A DNA stretch of 64,000 bases from Roseicyclus marinus (GTDB lineage Bacteria > Pseudomonadota > Alphaproteobacteria > Rhodobacterales > Rhodobacteraceae), in assembly GCF_030163795.1 (NCBI RefSeq), contig NZ_JASJOF010000008.1, positions 1 to 64,000 on the forward strand, given 5' to 3'. The position numbers and the translations under genes were made by a program. The notes beneath the pieces were generated by a model that did no database searches, was not told the origin of the DNA, and saw only the letters and a program-made list of their open reading frames with translations. Shown piece after piece: positions 35,852-45,675 of this stretch; position 1 is the first letter of the stretch, and each line of letters starts with the position of its first letter.

Positions 35852-37165
35852 TTACCGGTAGCCGGCCGCTTCCATCGCGTCGTTGGTCAGGGCCTGCGCA
35901 TTGGCAAGGGCCTCCTGCACGGTCTGCTGACCGGCATAGACCTCGGCGAATTCCTGGCTGACCTCGGTCGCGATCCCCGCGAATTCGGGGATGGCCACGA
36001 ACTGGATGCCGACATAGGGCACCGGGTCGACCGTCGGGTTGGTCGGATCGGCTGCGTTGATCGAGTCGAGCGTCATCTGCGCGAAGGGCACGTCCTGATA
36101 CTCAGGCGTCTCGTAGAGCGAGGTGCGCGCGCCGGGGGGCACGTTGGCCCAGCCTTCGTTTTCGGCCACAAGCTCGATATATTCGCGCGAAGTCGCCCAT
36201 TCGATGAACTGGAGCGCGGCATCGGCCTGCTGGGTGCCGGCAGGGATCGCAAGCGCCCATGCCCAGAGCCAGTTCGACCGCTTGCCCAGCCCATTGTCGG
36301 GGGCGAGCGCGAAGCCGACGGTGTCGGCAACGGTCGAGTCGTTGGGGTTGGTCACGAAGGAGGCGGCGACGGTGGCATCGATCCACATGCCGCAGCGGCC
36401 CTGCTGGAACAGCGAGAGGTTTTCGTTGAAGCCGTTGGTCGCATAGCCGGGCGGGCCATAGCTGTTCATCAGGTCGACGAAGAAGGTCAGCGCCTGTTCC
36501 CACTCGGGCTGATCAAACTGGGCGTTCCACTCCTCGTCGAACCAGCGTGCGCCGAAGGAATTGGCGGTGACGGTGATGAAGGCCCCGCCTTCGCCCCAGC
36601 CCGGCTTGCCGCGCAGGCAGATGCCGTAAACCTCGTTCGCGGGATCGTTCATCGCCTCGGCGGCGGCGCGGATATCGTCCCAGGTGGGCGCCGCGGGCAT
36701 TTCGAGGCCAGCGGCTTCCATCAGGTCGGTGCGATACATGACCATGGAGCTTTCGCCGTAGAAAGGCGCGGCATAGAGCGTGCCGTCATGGCTGAGACCG
36801 CCGCGCATCGCGGGCAGGATATCGTCGACGTCATACTCTTCGGACAGGTTGTCGAGCGGGACGAGCCAGCCGTTCGCACCCCAGATCGGCGTCTCATACA
36901 TGCCGATGGTCATGATGTCGAACTGGCCGCCATTGGTGGTGATGTCGGTGGTCACGCGCTGGCGCAGCACGTTCTCCTCGAGCGTCACCCATTCGACGGC
37001 GATGCCGGTCTCTTCGGTGAACCGGTCGGTGTACCCCTGCATCCGGATCATGTCGCCGTTGTTGACGGTCGCGATGGTGATGGTCGTGTCCTGGGCCGCG
37101 GCGGCACCTGCAAAAACGCAGAGCGCAAGGGCAGCGGACGCGCGAAGCGCGGTCTTGCAAGACAT
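35852..37165 (-). CDS. smoE: Sorbitol/mannitol-binding periplasmic protein
   Basis: Extracellular solute-binding protein family 1, 437 residues, with signal peptide ending AGAAAAQ (about residue 25). The mature protein starts DTTITIATVNNGDMIRMQGY. Ligand-cleft sequence EENVLRQRVTTDITTNGGQF and WGANGWLVPLDNL match polyol-binding proteins. The start is fixed by GGGAGGAT. It is the first transport gene of the operon, and 96 bp upstream is the repressor gene on the same strand. Confidence 0.9.
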   Translation of the reverse strand: MSCKTALRASAALALCVFAGAAAAQDTTITIATVNNGDMIRMQGYTDRFTEETGIAVEWVTLEENVLRQRVTTDITTNGGQFDIMTIGMYETPIWGANGWLVPLDNLSEEYDVDDILPAMRGGLSHDGTLYAAPFYGESSMVMYRTDLMEAAGLEMPAAPTWDDIRAAAEAMNDPANEVYGICLRGKPGWGEGGAFITVTANSFGARWFDEEWNAQFDQPEWEQALTFFVDLMNSYGPPGYATNGFNENLSLFQQGRCGMWIDATVAASFVTNPNDSTVADTVGFALAPDNGLGKRSNWLWAWALAIPAGTQQADAALQFIEWATSREYIELVAENEGWANVPPGARTSLYETPEYQDVPFAQMTLDSINAADPTNPTVDPVPYVGIQFVAIPEFAGIATEVSQEFAEVYAGQQTVQEALANAQALTNDAMEAAGYR

Positions 37166-37238
37166 CCGTATCCTCCCTGGTTTGGATGTGTCGTGCAAAA
37201 AAGCTAAGCGACGAGGCTCCCTCGCGTCAAGAATTTTC

Positions 37239-37252
37239 TTTACGCGCGTAAA
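37239..37252. promoter_or_regulatory. Palindromic operator before smoE
   Basis: TTTACGCGCGTAAA is a perfect 14-bp palindrome centred on CG, as usual for LacI-family operators. It sits about 75 bp before smoE and just after the stop codon of the LacI-type regulator gene, which is probably its binder. Confidence 0.65.
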
Positions 37253-37261
37253 TTACTGAGC

Positions 37262-38293
37262 TCAGGCAGAGGCGCGCAGGATCAGGCGCGCGGGAATGAG
37301 CGTCTCGTCGCGGGTGGCGAAGCGCCCGCCCGCCTCGATCAGCGAAAACAGAGTCTGCATGCATTTGTCCGCGACCAGTTCGTATTCATGCGCGGCCGTG
37401 GTCAGGGCCGGACAGGTGAAGCGCGAGAACGGATGATCATCATGCGACGCGACACGCAGCGCGCAGCCCTCGCCCCGCCCGACGCGGAGCCCGCGTTCGT
37501 AGCAACCGGCCAGAAAGCCGATGGCGAGGCGATCGTTGCTGCACAGGATGGTGTCGGTCGGCAGGGCGCGTTTTTCGATCAATTCATGCGCGCCACGGCG
37601 GCCGATTTCCTCGAATCCCCAGCCCTCGCCCTCGATCTGGATCACCTGCGGCTCAAGCCCGGCATCGGCCATGACCTTGAGATAGGCCTTGCGCCGCTTG
37701 TTGGCATTGGGGTTGGCGGGCGTCTTCATCTCGAAGAAGGCAGGCGGTGCCCCGGTGCGGCAGAGGTAATCGACGGTCTGCCGCACGAAGCTGTAATTGT
37801 CTGATCCGACAAAGGCTTCGCCCATACCCTCTATGTTGCTGTCAAAGAGGACGGTGGGCACGTCGCGGCAAAACCGCTCGATCGCGCCGCGATCCGACAA
37901 GCGCCCGAGGGGCGCAAGGAACACGCCAGCCGGTTTGAGCGCGGCAAGGCCCGAGAGGATGTCGTTCTCGAGCTTTTGCTGGCCATGGGCGCTGTAAAGG
38001 ATGGGGGAGAAGCCTGCGTCGATGCAGCGCCGTTCCAACGTGCGCGCGATCTCGGCGAAGAAGGGGTCGGCCAGGTAGGGAACTGCGATGCCCACGATCT
38101 TGGTCAGGCTGCGGTTCTGGTTCATCGCGTAGATGTTGGGCCGGAATTCGTAGCGCGAGAGCGCATCCTCGATCTGTTCGCGGGTGCGGGCGCGCACGCT
38201 GGCGGGATCGTTGAAATACTTGGAGATCGTGGGTCGCGACAGCCCGCTGAGGGCGGCGAATTCCTCCATGTTGCGGATCTTGTGGTCGGTCAC
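37262..38293 (-). CDS. LacI-family transcriptional regulator of the smo operon
   Basis: Repressor of 343 residues. The helix-turn-helix occupies about residues 8-30 (EEFAALSGLSRPTISKYFND), followed by the hinge RYEFRPNIYAMNQN, which contacts the operator centre. A periplasmic-binding-like effector domain contains IVGIAVPYLADPFFAEIART and LCSNDRLAIGFLAG. The start is a GTG (VTDHKIRN) chosen because AGAGGGGG lies at the right distance and the HTH is then at the very N-terminus. The inducer is probably sorbitol or mannitol. Confidence 0.87.
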   Translation of the reverse strand: MTDHKIRNMEEFAALSGLSRPTISKYFNDPASVRARTREQIEDALSRYEFRPNIYAMNQNRSLTKIVGIAVPYLADPFFAEIARTLERRCIDAGFSPILYSAHGQQKLENDILSGLAALKPAGVFLAPLGRLSDRGAIERFCRDVPTVLFDSNIEGMGEAFVGSDNYSFVRQTVDYLCRTGAPPAFFEMKTPANPNANKRRKAYLKVMADAGLEPQVIQIEGEGWGFEEIGRRGAHELIEKRALPTDTILCSNDRLAIGFLAGCYERGLRVGRGEGCALRVASHDDHPFSRFTCPALTTAAHEYELVADKCMQTLFSLIEAGGRFATRDETLIPARLILRASA

Positions 38294-38454
38294 GATCTGC
38301 CCCCTCTCGCTTGGGCCGGCCCGTATTTCGGCGGGCGTGGACCCATGTTCACCATCCGGAAAACATGCCGCGAGTAAAGTTTTTTCTTGCCTTTCCCTGC
38401 GCCGACACCTTGGGTTGCGGCGGCGCGTGATGCACACTTGTCGCGCCAAACGCG

Positions 38455-38474
38455 CCGAAACGGAAGCGTTTCGG
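38455..38474. promoter_or_regulatory. Inverted repeat before xylB
   Basis: The perfect 8-bp arms CCGAAACG and CGTTTCGG are separated by GAAG, ending 28 bp before the xylB ATG. The GAAACG...CGTTTC pattern resembles LacI/GalR operators. It differs from the palindrome before smoE, so it may serve another regulator. Confidence 0.6.
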
Positions 38475-38502
38475 ACAGGATAGGGCATCAAAGAGGCGGG
38501 AC

Positions 38503-39972
38503 ATGTACCTTGGCATAGATCTTGGGACATCGGCGGTGAAGGCCTGCGTCATGGATGCGGCGGGCGCGATCGTCGCCAGCGCTGCGGCACCCCTGAGCGT
38601 GCAGCACCCGTTCGAGGGCGCCAGCGAGCAGGAATGCGCCGCATGGTGGCAGGCGACACGCGCCGCCTTGGGCGGTCTTGCGCCCGAGTTACGGGCGCAG
38701 GTGCGCGCGATCGGCCTGTCGGGGCAGATGCATGGCGCGGTGGTGCTGGATGCGGATCATCGCCCGCTCAGGCCCGTGATCTTGTGGAACGATGCCCGCG
38801 CCGAGGCCGATTGCGCCGCGATGCTGGAGGCCGAGCCTGAAGCGGGCCGGATCGGGGGCGTGCCGCCGATGCCGGGGTTCACCGCGCCCAAGATCCTCTG
38901 GCTGTCGCGCCGGGAACCGGCGGTTCACGCCAAGATCGCGCATGTGATTTTGCCCAAGGATTACATCGGCCTGCGGCTGCACGGAAACCTTGTAACGGAC
39001 CCGACGGATGCCTCGGGTAGTGCATGGTATGACAGCGGGGCGCGGTGCTGGTCGGCGCGGCTTTGCAAGGCGAGCGCGACCGATCCCGCATGGCTCCCCG
39101 AGGTGCGGCACGGAAGCGAGATCGCAGGGGTGCTGCGGGACGCCGTGGCCGACGAGCTGGGACTGCCTGCAGGCATCCCGGTGGCGGTCGGCGCGGGCGA
39201 TGCCGCGGCGGGGGCTGTCGGGATCGGGGCCGTCGCGGATGGCGACGGGTTCTTGTCGCTCGGCACATCGGGGCAGTTGTTCGTGACGACCGCGGACTAT
39301 CGCCCCAACCTTGAAAGCCGCATCCACGCCTATTCCCACACCGTACCCGGCCAATGGTTTCAGATGGCTGCGATGCTGAACGGGGCGCGTCCGCTGGCTT
39401 GGTTGGCCGGAGTGTTGAACCGGCCCATCGCGACGCTGTTGGCCGAGGCGGAGACAGCCACACCGGGGCCGTTGTTCCTGCCCTATCTGACGGGCGAGCG
39501 CACACCGCATGGCGACAGCGACATCCGGGCGGGCTTCGCGGCTCTGAGCGAAACGACGACGCAAGGCAGCCTGATGCGCGCGGTGGTCGAGGCCGTGGCC
39601 TTCAGCTTTGCCGATGCGATGGCGGCGTTGGCGGCGACTGGCACGCGGCCCGAGACGCTGCTGGCGATCGGCGGCGGCACGCGGGCCGATCTGGTGGTGC
39701 AGACCATCGCCGATGTGATCGGCTGCCGGATCGGGCGCAGCGCGGCCGCCGATGTGGGCCCCGCGCTGGGGGCCGCGCGGCTGGCCTGCCTGGCCGAAGG
39801 GGGAGCCGACCCGGACGAGGTGATGACCAAGCCCGAGGTGCGCGACTGGTTCGTACCGCGCCCGGATGCGGCAGCGGCGCTGGCCCCGCGTCTTGCGGCC
39901 TACCGCGCGCTCTACCCGGCGCTGGCGGGTGTGCAGGCGGTGCTGCGCGGGGCGTCTGCGGTCAGGCCGTGA
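38503..39972 (+). CDS. xylB: Xylulokinase
   Basis: FGGY-family sugar kinase, 489 residues, phosphorylating D-xylulose to xylulose 5-phosphate for the pentose phosphate pathway. Family features are YLGIDLGTSAVKACVMDAAG (phosphate loop), the substrate loop LSGQMHGAVVLD, the GAGDAAAGAVG segment and the ATP site GGGTRADLVVQTIADV. In Rhodobacter a xylulokinase (MtlZ) belongs to the polyol locus, where it uses xylulose made by MtlK from arabinitol. Here it is divergent from the smo repressor. Its end overlaps glpR by 11 bp in convergent orientation. Confidence 0.9.
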   Translation: MYLGIDLGTSAVKACVMDAAGAIVASAAAPLSVQHPFEGASEQECAAWWQATRAALGGLAPELRAQVRAIGLSGQMHGAVVLDADHRPLRPVILWNDARAEADCAAMLEAEPEAGRIGGVPPMPGFTAPKILWLSRREPAVHAKIAHVILPKDYIGLRLHGNLVTDPTDASGSAWYDSGARCWSARLCKASATDPAWLPEVRHGSEIAGVLRDAVADELGLPAGIPVAVGAGDAAAGAVGIGAVADGDGFLSLGTSGQLFVTTADYRPNLESRIHAYSHTVPGQWFQMAAMLNGARPLAWLAGVLNRPIATLLAEAETATPGPLFLPYLTGERTPHGDSDIRAGFAALSETTTQGSLMRAVVEAVAFSFADAMAALAATGTRPETLLAIGGGTRADLVVQTIADVIGCRIGRSAAADVGPALGAARLACLAEGGADPDEVMTKPEVRDWFVPRPDAAAALAPRLAAYRALYPALAGVQAVLRGASAVRP

Positions 39973-40720
39973 CGATCCCGGTGCCCCAGCCGCGGCAAGC
40001 CTCGCGGAGCGCGGCGGGCGGGGGGGCATCGGTGTAGAAGGTGTCGATCTGCGACAAGGATCCGATCCGCGCAGGCGCGCGGCGCTGGAATTTGGACTGG
40101 TCCGCCACGAGGAAACTGCGTCGCGCCTGTTTCAGGATGGCCTGGCTCACGCCCACCTCCTGGATGTCGTAGTCGAGCATGTCGCCGTCGAGGTCGAGGG
40201 CCGAGCAACTGACCACGGCAAGGTCGAACTTGAACTGGCCGATGGCCTGCGTTGTCACGCTGCCGACCAGTCCCCCGTCGGAGCGGCGCAAAAGGCCGCC
40301 GACCACGATGATCTCGCAGGCGGAGTTTTCCACGAGGATATTGGCGACATTCATGTTGTTGGTCAGCACCATGATGTCGCGATGATGCATCAGGGCATGG
40401 GCCACGGCCTCGGTCGTGGTGCCGATGTTGAGAAACAGCGAACAGCCGTTGGGAATGTCGCGCACGCAGCGCGCCGCGATGGCGGTCTTGGCGGCATCGT
40501 TCAGGCCGCGCCGATCCTCGTAGCCGATGTTGGCGATGGTCGATTGCAGCACGGCGCCGCCATGGACACGCTCGAGCTTGCCCTGATTGGCCAGTTCGGC
40601 GAGGTCGCGGCGGATGGTCTGGAGCGTCACGTCGAAATGCGCCGCCAGCCCCTCGACCGTCACGCGGCCATCGCGGCGGGCGATGTTGAGAATCTCGGGC
40701 AGCCGCATGCTTTGCGACAT
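39962..40720 (-). CDS. glpR: DeoR-family repressor of glycerol genes
   Basis: Repressor of 252 residues. The DeoR winged helix-turn-helix is at the N-terminus (RVTVEGLAAHFDVTLQTIRR then DLAELANQGKLERVHGG). The effector domain shows the DeoR sugar-phosphate pocket with NIGTTTEAVAHAL and VADQSKF. Glycerol 3-phosphate is the expected inducer. GGGAGGGAT precedes the ATG. It is divergent from glpD with an inverted repeat at 40850-40870 between them. Confidence 0.88.
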   Translation of the reverse strand: MSQSMRLPEILNIARRDGRVTVEGLAAHFDVTLQTIRRDLAELANQGKLERVHGGAVLQSTIANIGYEDRRGLNDAAKTAIAARCVRDIPNGCSLFLNIGTTTEAVAHALMHHRDIMVLTNNMNVANILVENSACEIIVVGGLLRRSDGGLVGSVTTQAIGQFKFDLAVVSCSALDLDGDMLDYDIQEVGVSQAILKQARRSFLVADQSKFQRRAPARIGSLSQIDTFYTDAPPPAALREACRGWGTGIVTA

Positions 40721-40849
40721 GGACCATCCCTCCCTTGCGCCACGCTGAAGACCTGCGCGGCGTGGCGTCACCATGTTCGCTTTCAGCCTATAGTCCCGCG
40801 TGACGATCACGCAATCAAGAACGGAGGTCGAACATCTACCTATTTTCTG

Positions 40850-40870
40850 TTCGTTTTTCCAAAAAACGAA
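40850..40870. promoter_or_regulatory. GlpR-type operator between glpR and glpD
   Basis: The arms TTCGTTTTT (40850-40858) and AAAAACGAA (40862-40870) are perfect over 9 bp with a 3-bp centre. DeoR-type repressors, GlpR included, commonly bind TTCG-containing A/T-rich sites. It lies 98 bp before the glpD start, in the only clearly A/T-rich stretch of the gap. Confidence 0.65.
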
Positions 40871-40967
40871 AATTTATGGCCTGATAAAGAAAAATTCTTG
40901 CGCGGTTCGCTTCGGTTTCGATAGGGTGCCGGCGAGGAAGAGGCGACGCCTGGGGAGGGTGGGACAC

Positions 40968-42569
40968 GTGCAGAGCACGGGTATTTCATCGACGGCAGAG
41001 GTGCATGACCTGCTGATCATCGGCGGCGGCATCAATGGCTGCGGCATCGCGCGAGATGCGGCCGGACGCGGGCTGTCGGTTGTCTTGGCCGAAAAGGGCG
41101 ATCTGGCGGGCGCAACCTCTTCGGCTTCGACCAAGCTGTTTCATGGCGGGTTGCGCTATCTGGAATATTTCGAATTCCGGCTGGTGCGCGAGGCGCTGGT
41201 GGAACGCGAAACCCTGTTGCGCGCCATGCCCCATATCAGCTGGCCCATGCGGTTCGTGCTGCCCTACCACCCCGACATGCGGTTCGAGAGCGACACGCCG
41301 ACCTCGCGCCTGTTGTCGCGGATCATGCCGTGGATGAAGGGGCGGCGGCCTGCTTGGCTGATCCGGCTGGGCCTGTTCCTGTATGATACGCTGGGCGGGC
41401 GGCAGATCCTGCCCGCGACGACGACCCTTGCCCTTGCCGGGCGCGCCGAGGGTGCCCCTTTGCAGGAGCGCTTTGCCAAGGCGTACGAATATTCGGACTG
41501 CTGGGTCGAGGACAGTCGCCTTGTCGTCTTGAACGCGCGCGATGCCGAGGCGCGGGGCGCGACGATCCTGACCCATAGCGCCGTGATCTCGGCCGAGGTG
41601 AAAGACGGGATCTGGTCGGTCACGGTCGCACAGGGGGACAAGCGGCATGTCCTGCGCGCGCGGATGCTGGTGAATGCGGCGGGCCCCTGGGCGGGCGAGG
41701 TGATCCACGCCAAGCTGCGGCTGAACAGCCAAGAAAACGTGCGGCTGGTGCGCGGCAGCCATATCGTGACCCGCAAGCTCTATGATCACGACAAGTGCTA
41801 TTTCTTTCAGGGCACGGATGGCCGGATCATCTTTGCCATTCCCTATGAGCAGGATTTCACCCTGATCGGCACAACCGATGCCGAGCATGACGATCCCAAC
41901 CGCGCGCCCGTCTGCACCGAGGCCGAGCGCGATTACCTCTGCGCCTTTGCCAGCCAGTATTTCAAGCGTCCCGTGACGCCCGAGGATGTCGTCTGGTCCT
42001 ATTCCGGGGTGCGCCCGCTTTATGACGATGGGGCAAGTTCGGCCACGGCGGCAACGCGGGATTACACGCTCAAGATCGACCGCTCGGCGGGGGCGCCGGT
42101 GCTGAATATCTTTGGCGGCAAGATCACCACCTACCGGCGTTTGGCCGAAAGCGCGCTGGAGCAGATCGGCAGCGTCCTGCCGCTCGCCAAGGGGCCGTGG
42201 ACAGCGGGCGTGACCCTGCCCGGCGGCGATTTCCCGCATGACGGCCAGCCCGCGCTGGCCCGGGCGCTGCGGTCGGATTTCCCGTTCCTGTCCGAGTTCT
42301 GGGCGCGCCGGCTGGTGCGGGCCTACGGGACCGAGGCGCGCCAGATCCTTGGCGATGCGGTGACCGCCGCCGATCTGGGGCAGGATTTCGGCGCGACACT
42401 GACCGAGGCCGAGGTGCGATGGCTCATGGCGCAGGAATACGCCCGCAGCGCCGAGGATGTTTTGTGGCGGCGCAGCAAGCTGGGCCTGCGCGTGACCGAA
42501 GATCAGGCGCGCGCGCTCGACGATTGGATGACGACACATGCCACCCTGTCCGCGCGCGCCGCGGAATAG
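40968..42569 (+). CDS. glpD: Glycerol-3-phosphate dehydrogenase, aerobic FAD type
   Basis: Membrane-associated oxidation of glycerol 3-phosphate to dihydroxyacetone phosphate with electrons to quinone. 533 residues from a GTG start preceded by GGGGAGGG. The FAD-binding motif LLIIGGGINGCGIARDAAGR is near residue 12. SSASTKLFHGGLRYLEYFEF, the IIFAIPYEQDFTLIGTTD strand and NIFGGKITTYRRLAE are family hallmarks. It is the first gene of the glp operon, which continues with the transporter. Confidence 0.93.
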   Translation: MQSTGISSTAEVHDLLIIGGGINGCGIARDAAGRGLSVVLAEKGDLAGATSSASTKLFHGGLRYLEYFEFRLVREALVERETLLRAMPHISWPMRFVLPYHPDMRFESDTPTSRLLSRIMPWMKGRRPAWLIRLGLFLYDTLGGRQILPATTTLALAGRAEGAPLQERFAKAYEYSDCWVEDSRLVVLNARDAEARGATILTHSAVISAEVKDGIWSVTVAQGDKRHVLRARMLVNAAGPWAGEVIHAKLRLNSQENVRLVRGSHIVTRKLYDHDKCYFFQGTDGRIIFAIPYEQDFTLIGTTDAEHDDPNRAPVCTEAERDYLCAFASQYFKRPVTPEDVVWSYSGVRPLYDDGASSATAATRDYTLKIDRSAGAPVLNIFGGKITTYRRLAESALEQIGSVLPLAKGPWTAGVTLPGGDFPHDGQPALARALRSDFPFLSEFWARRLVRAYGTEARQILGDAVTAADLGQDFGATLTEAEVRWLMAQEYARSAEDVLWRRSKLGLRVTEDQARALDDWMTTHATLSARAAE

Positions 42570-42597
42570 GGTCCGGTCTCAAGGGGGAGGAACGGCG

Positions 42598-43686
42598 ATG
42601 GCGCTGGTGCTGGACGGGGTTTCCAAGGTCGTGGAGGGCAAGACGCATGTCTACCCGACCGATCTGACGCTGGAGCGTGGCACAATGAACGTGCTGCTGG
42701 GGCCGACCCTGTCGGGAAAGACCACCCTGATGCGGCTGATGGCGGGGCTCGACCAGCCGGCCAAGGGGCGCATCCTGTGGGAAGGCAAGGACGTGACGGG
42801 CCAGCGCGTGCAGGATCGCAAGGTGGCCATGGTCTACCAGCAATTCATCAACTACCCCTCGATGACGGTCTACGACAACATCGCCTCACCGCTGCGGCTC
42901 ATGGGTCTGGCCAAGGCCGAGATCGACGCCCGCGTGCAGGCCACGGCGGAGCTGATGCAACTGACGCCGATGCTGGGCCGCAAGCCGCTGGAATTGTCGG
43001 GGGGTCAGCAGCAGCGCTGTGCACTGGCGCGCGCGCTGGTCAAGGATGCGGGGCTTGTTCTGCTGGACGAGCCCTTGGCCAATCTCGACTACAAGCTGCG
43101 CGAGGAATTGCGGGCGGAAATCCCCCGCATCTTTGCCGAGTCCGGGGCGATCTTCGTCTATGCCACGACCGAGCCGGAGGAAGCGTTGCTTCTGGGGGGC
43201 AATGTCGCAACGCTTTGGGAAGGGCGCGTGACGCAATTCGGCCCCACCCCGCAGGTCTACCGCCAGCCGCGCGACGCGACGACCGCGCGGGTGTTCTCGG
43301 ACCCGCCGATGAATTTCACCCGCGTGGTGAAGGCGGGCGACAGGATCAGCTTTGGCGAGGGGCAGACCGCGGCGGCCACAGGTGCGCTGGCCGATCTGCC
43401 CGACGGCACCTATCAGGCGGGGTTCCGCCCCGATCACCTGCATCTGCGCGCGCAGGGCGGCGAGGGGCTGCATTTCCAGTGCCGCCTCAAAGTGACCGAG
43501 ATCACCGGCTCGGAAACCTTCCTGCATCTTGAACATTCGCACGACCGCTGGGTCGGGCTGGTGCATGGCGTGCACGACCTGAAATTCGGCCAGCCCATCG
43601 AGGTCTGGCTTGATGCCGCGCATGTCTATGTCTTTGCTGAAAGCGGCGAACTGGTCGCGCCCGCGGCCTATGCGGCTGCGGCCTGA
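42598..43686 (+). CDS. glpS: Glycerol ABC transporter ATPase GlpS
   Basis: First of two ATPases of the rhizobial-type GlpSTPQV glycerol importer, 362 residues. Walker A is GPTLSGKTTLMRL, an unusual form with Thr-Leu between Pro and Ser. The signature LSGGQQQRCALARAL, Walker B VLLDEPLANLDYKLR and a regulatory C-terminal domain follow. At the switch position TTEPEEALL replaces the usual THDxxEA, so the histidine is missing. GGGGGAGGA sets the start. Confidence 0.87.
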   Translation: MALVLDGVSKVVEGKTHVYPTDLTLERGTMNVLLGPTLSGKTTLMRLMAGLDQPAKGRILWEGKDVTGQRVQDRKVAMVYQQFINYPSMTVYDNIASPLRLMGLAKAEIDARVQATAELMQLTPMLGRKPLELSGGQQQRCALARALVKDAGLVLLDEPLANLDYKLREELRAEIPRIFAESGAIFVYATTEPEEALLLGGNVATLWEGRVTQFGPTPQVYRQPRDATTARVFSDPPMNFTRVVKAGDRISFGEGQTAAATGALADLPDGTYQAGFRPDHLHLRAQGGEGLHFQCRLKVTEITGSETFLHLEHSHDRWVGLVHGVHDLKFGQPIEVWLDAAHVYVFAESGELVAPAAYAAAA

Positions 43687-43696
43687 AGGGGGACCC

Positions 43697-44802
43697 ATGG
43701 CCCGGATCACGCTCGACAATCTTGCCCATTCCTACCTGCCCAATCCGAAGGGCGAGGAGGATTTCGCACTCAAGCAGCTCGATCACGTATGGAACGATGG
43801 CGAGGCCTACGCGCTTTTAGGTGCATCGGGTTGCGGCAAGTCCACGCTGCTCAACATCATTTCGGGGCTTTTGGTGCCGTCGCGGGGCCGGGTCTTGTTC
43901 GGCGACCGCGACGTGACGAGGGCCGATACGGTGGAACGCAATATCGCGCAGGTGTTCCAGTTCCCGGTCGTCTACGACACGATGACGGTGGGCGACAATC
44001 TGGCCTTTCCGCTGCGCAACCGTGGCATGGACGCGGGTTTTGTCGCGGCGCAGGTGCAAAAGATCGCGCGCATGATCGGGATGGAGGATGTGCTCCACCG
44101 CAAGGCGCGCGGGCTGACGGCGGATGCCAAGCAAAAGATCAGCCTTGGGCGCGGCATGGTGCGCGAGGATGTGAACGCGATCCTGTTCGACGAACCGCTG
44201 ACCGTGATCGACCCCCACATGAAATGGGAGCTGCGCACGCAGCTCAAGGCGCTGCACAACGAATTCGGGCACACGATGATTTATGTGACCCATGACCAGA
44301 CAGAGGCGCTGACCTTTGCCGACAAGGTGGTCGTCATGCATGACGGCCGCGTGGTGCAGCTTGGCACGCCCGAGGATCTGTTCGACACGCCGGAACATAC
44401 GTTCGTCGGTTATTTCATCGGCTCGCCCGGCATGAACCTGCTCGACGCCGAGGTGTCGGGCCATATGGCCCATGTTGCGGGCCATGCCGTGGCCCTTGGC
44501 GGCAGCTACAAGGCGCTGACGGGCCGGGTGCAGATCGGGGTGCGGCCCGAATTCGTCACGCTGGCCGAGGGGGACGAGGGCCTGCCCGTGACCATCCGCC
44601 GGATCGAGGATGTGGGCCGTCACCAGATCCTGCGCGCCGATTTCGCAGGAACCCCGATCAACGCCATCCTGCCCGAGGGCGCGCGTGTGCCCGCAGGCGC
44701 GAACCGGCTGAAATTCCAGCCCGAACGCATCAACGTCTATGCCGATGACTGGCGGGTTGCGCCGCTCCGGTCGGTCGCCACCCCGCAAAAGGAAGCCGTC
44801 TG

Positions 44803-44803
<1 letters not shown>
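43697..44803 (+). CDS. glpT: Glycerol ABC transporter ATPase GlpT
   Basis: Second ATPase of the importer, 368 residues. Walker A is normal ([13 protein letters not shown]) and the switch is normal (VTHDQTEALTFADK), but the signature is LTADAKQKISLGRGM in place of LSGGQ. GlpS and GlpT are thus complementary: the one lacks the switch His, the other the signature. This fits an ABC heterodimer with one working site. It lies 10 bp after glpS and its stop overlaps glpP as TGATG. Confidence 0.87.

Positions 44804-45674
<871 letters not shown>

Positions 45675-45675
<1 letters not shown>

Noticed and set aside
38344-38367. CATGTT...AACATG inverted repeat before the smo regulator gene
   Set aside because: Arms of only 6 bp with a 12-bp gap; expected by chance and not needed to explain control.
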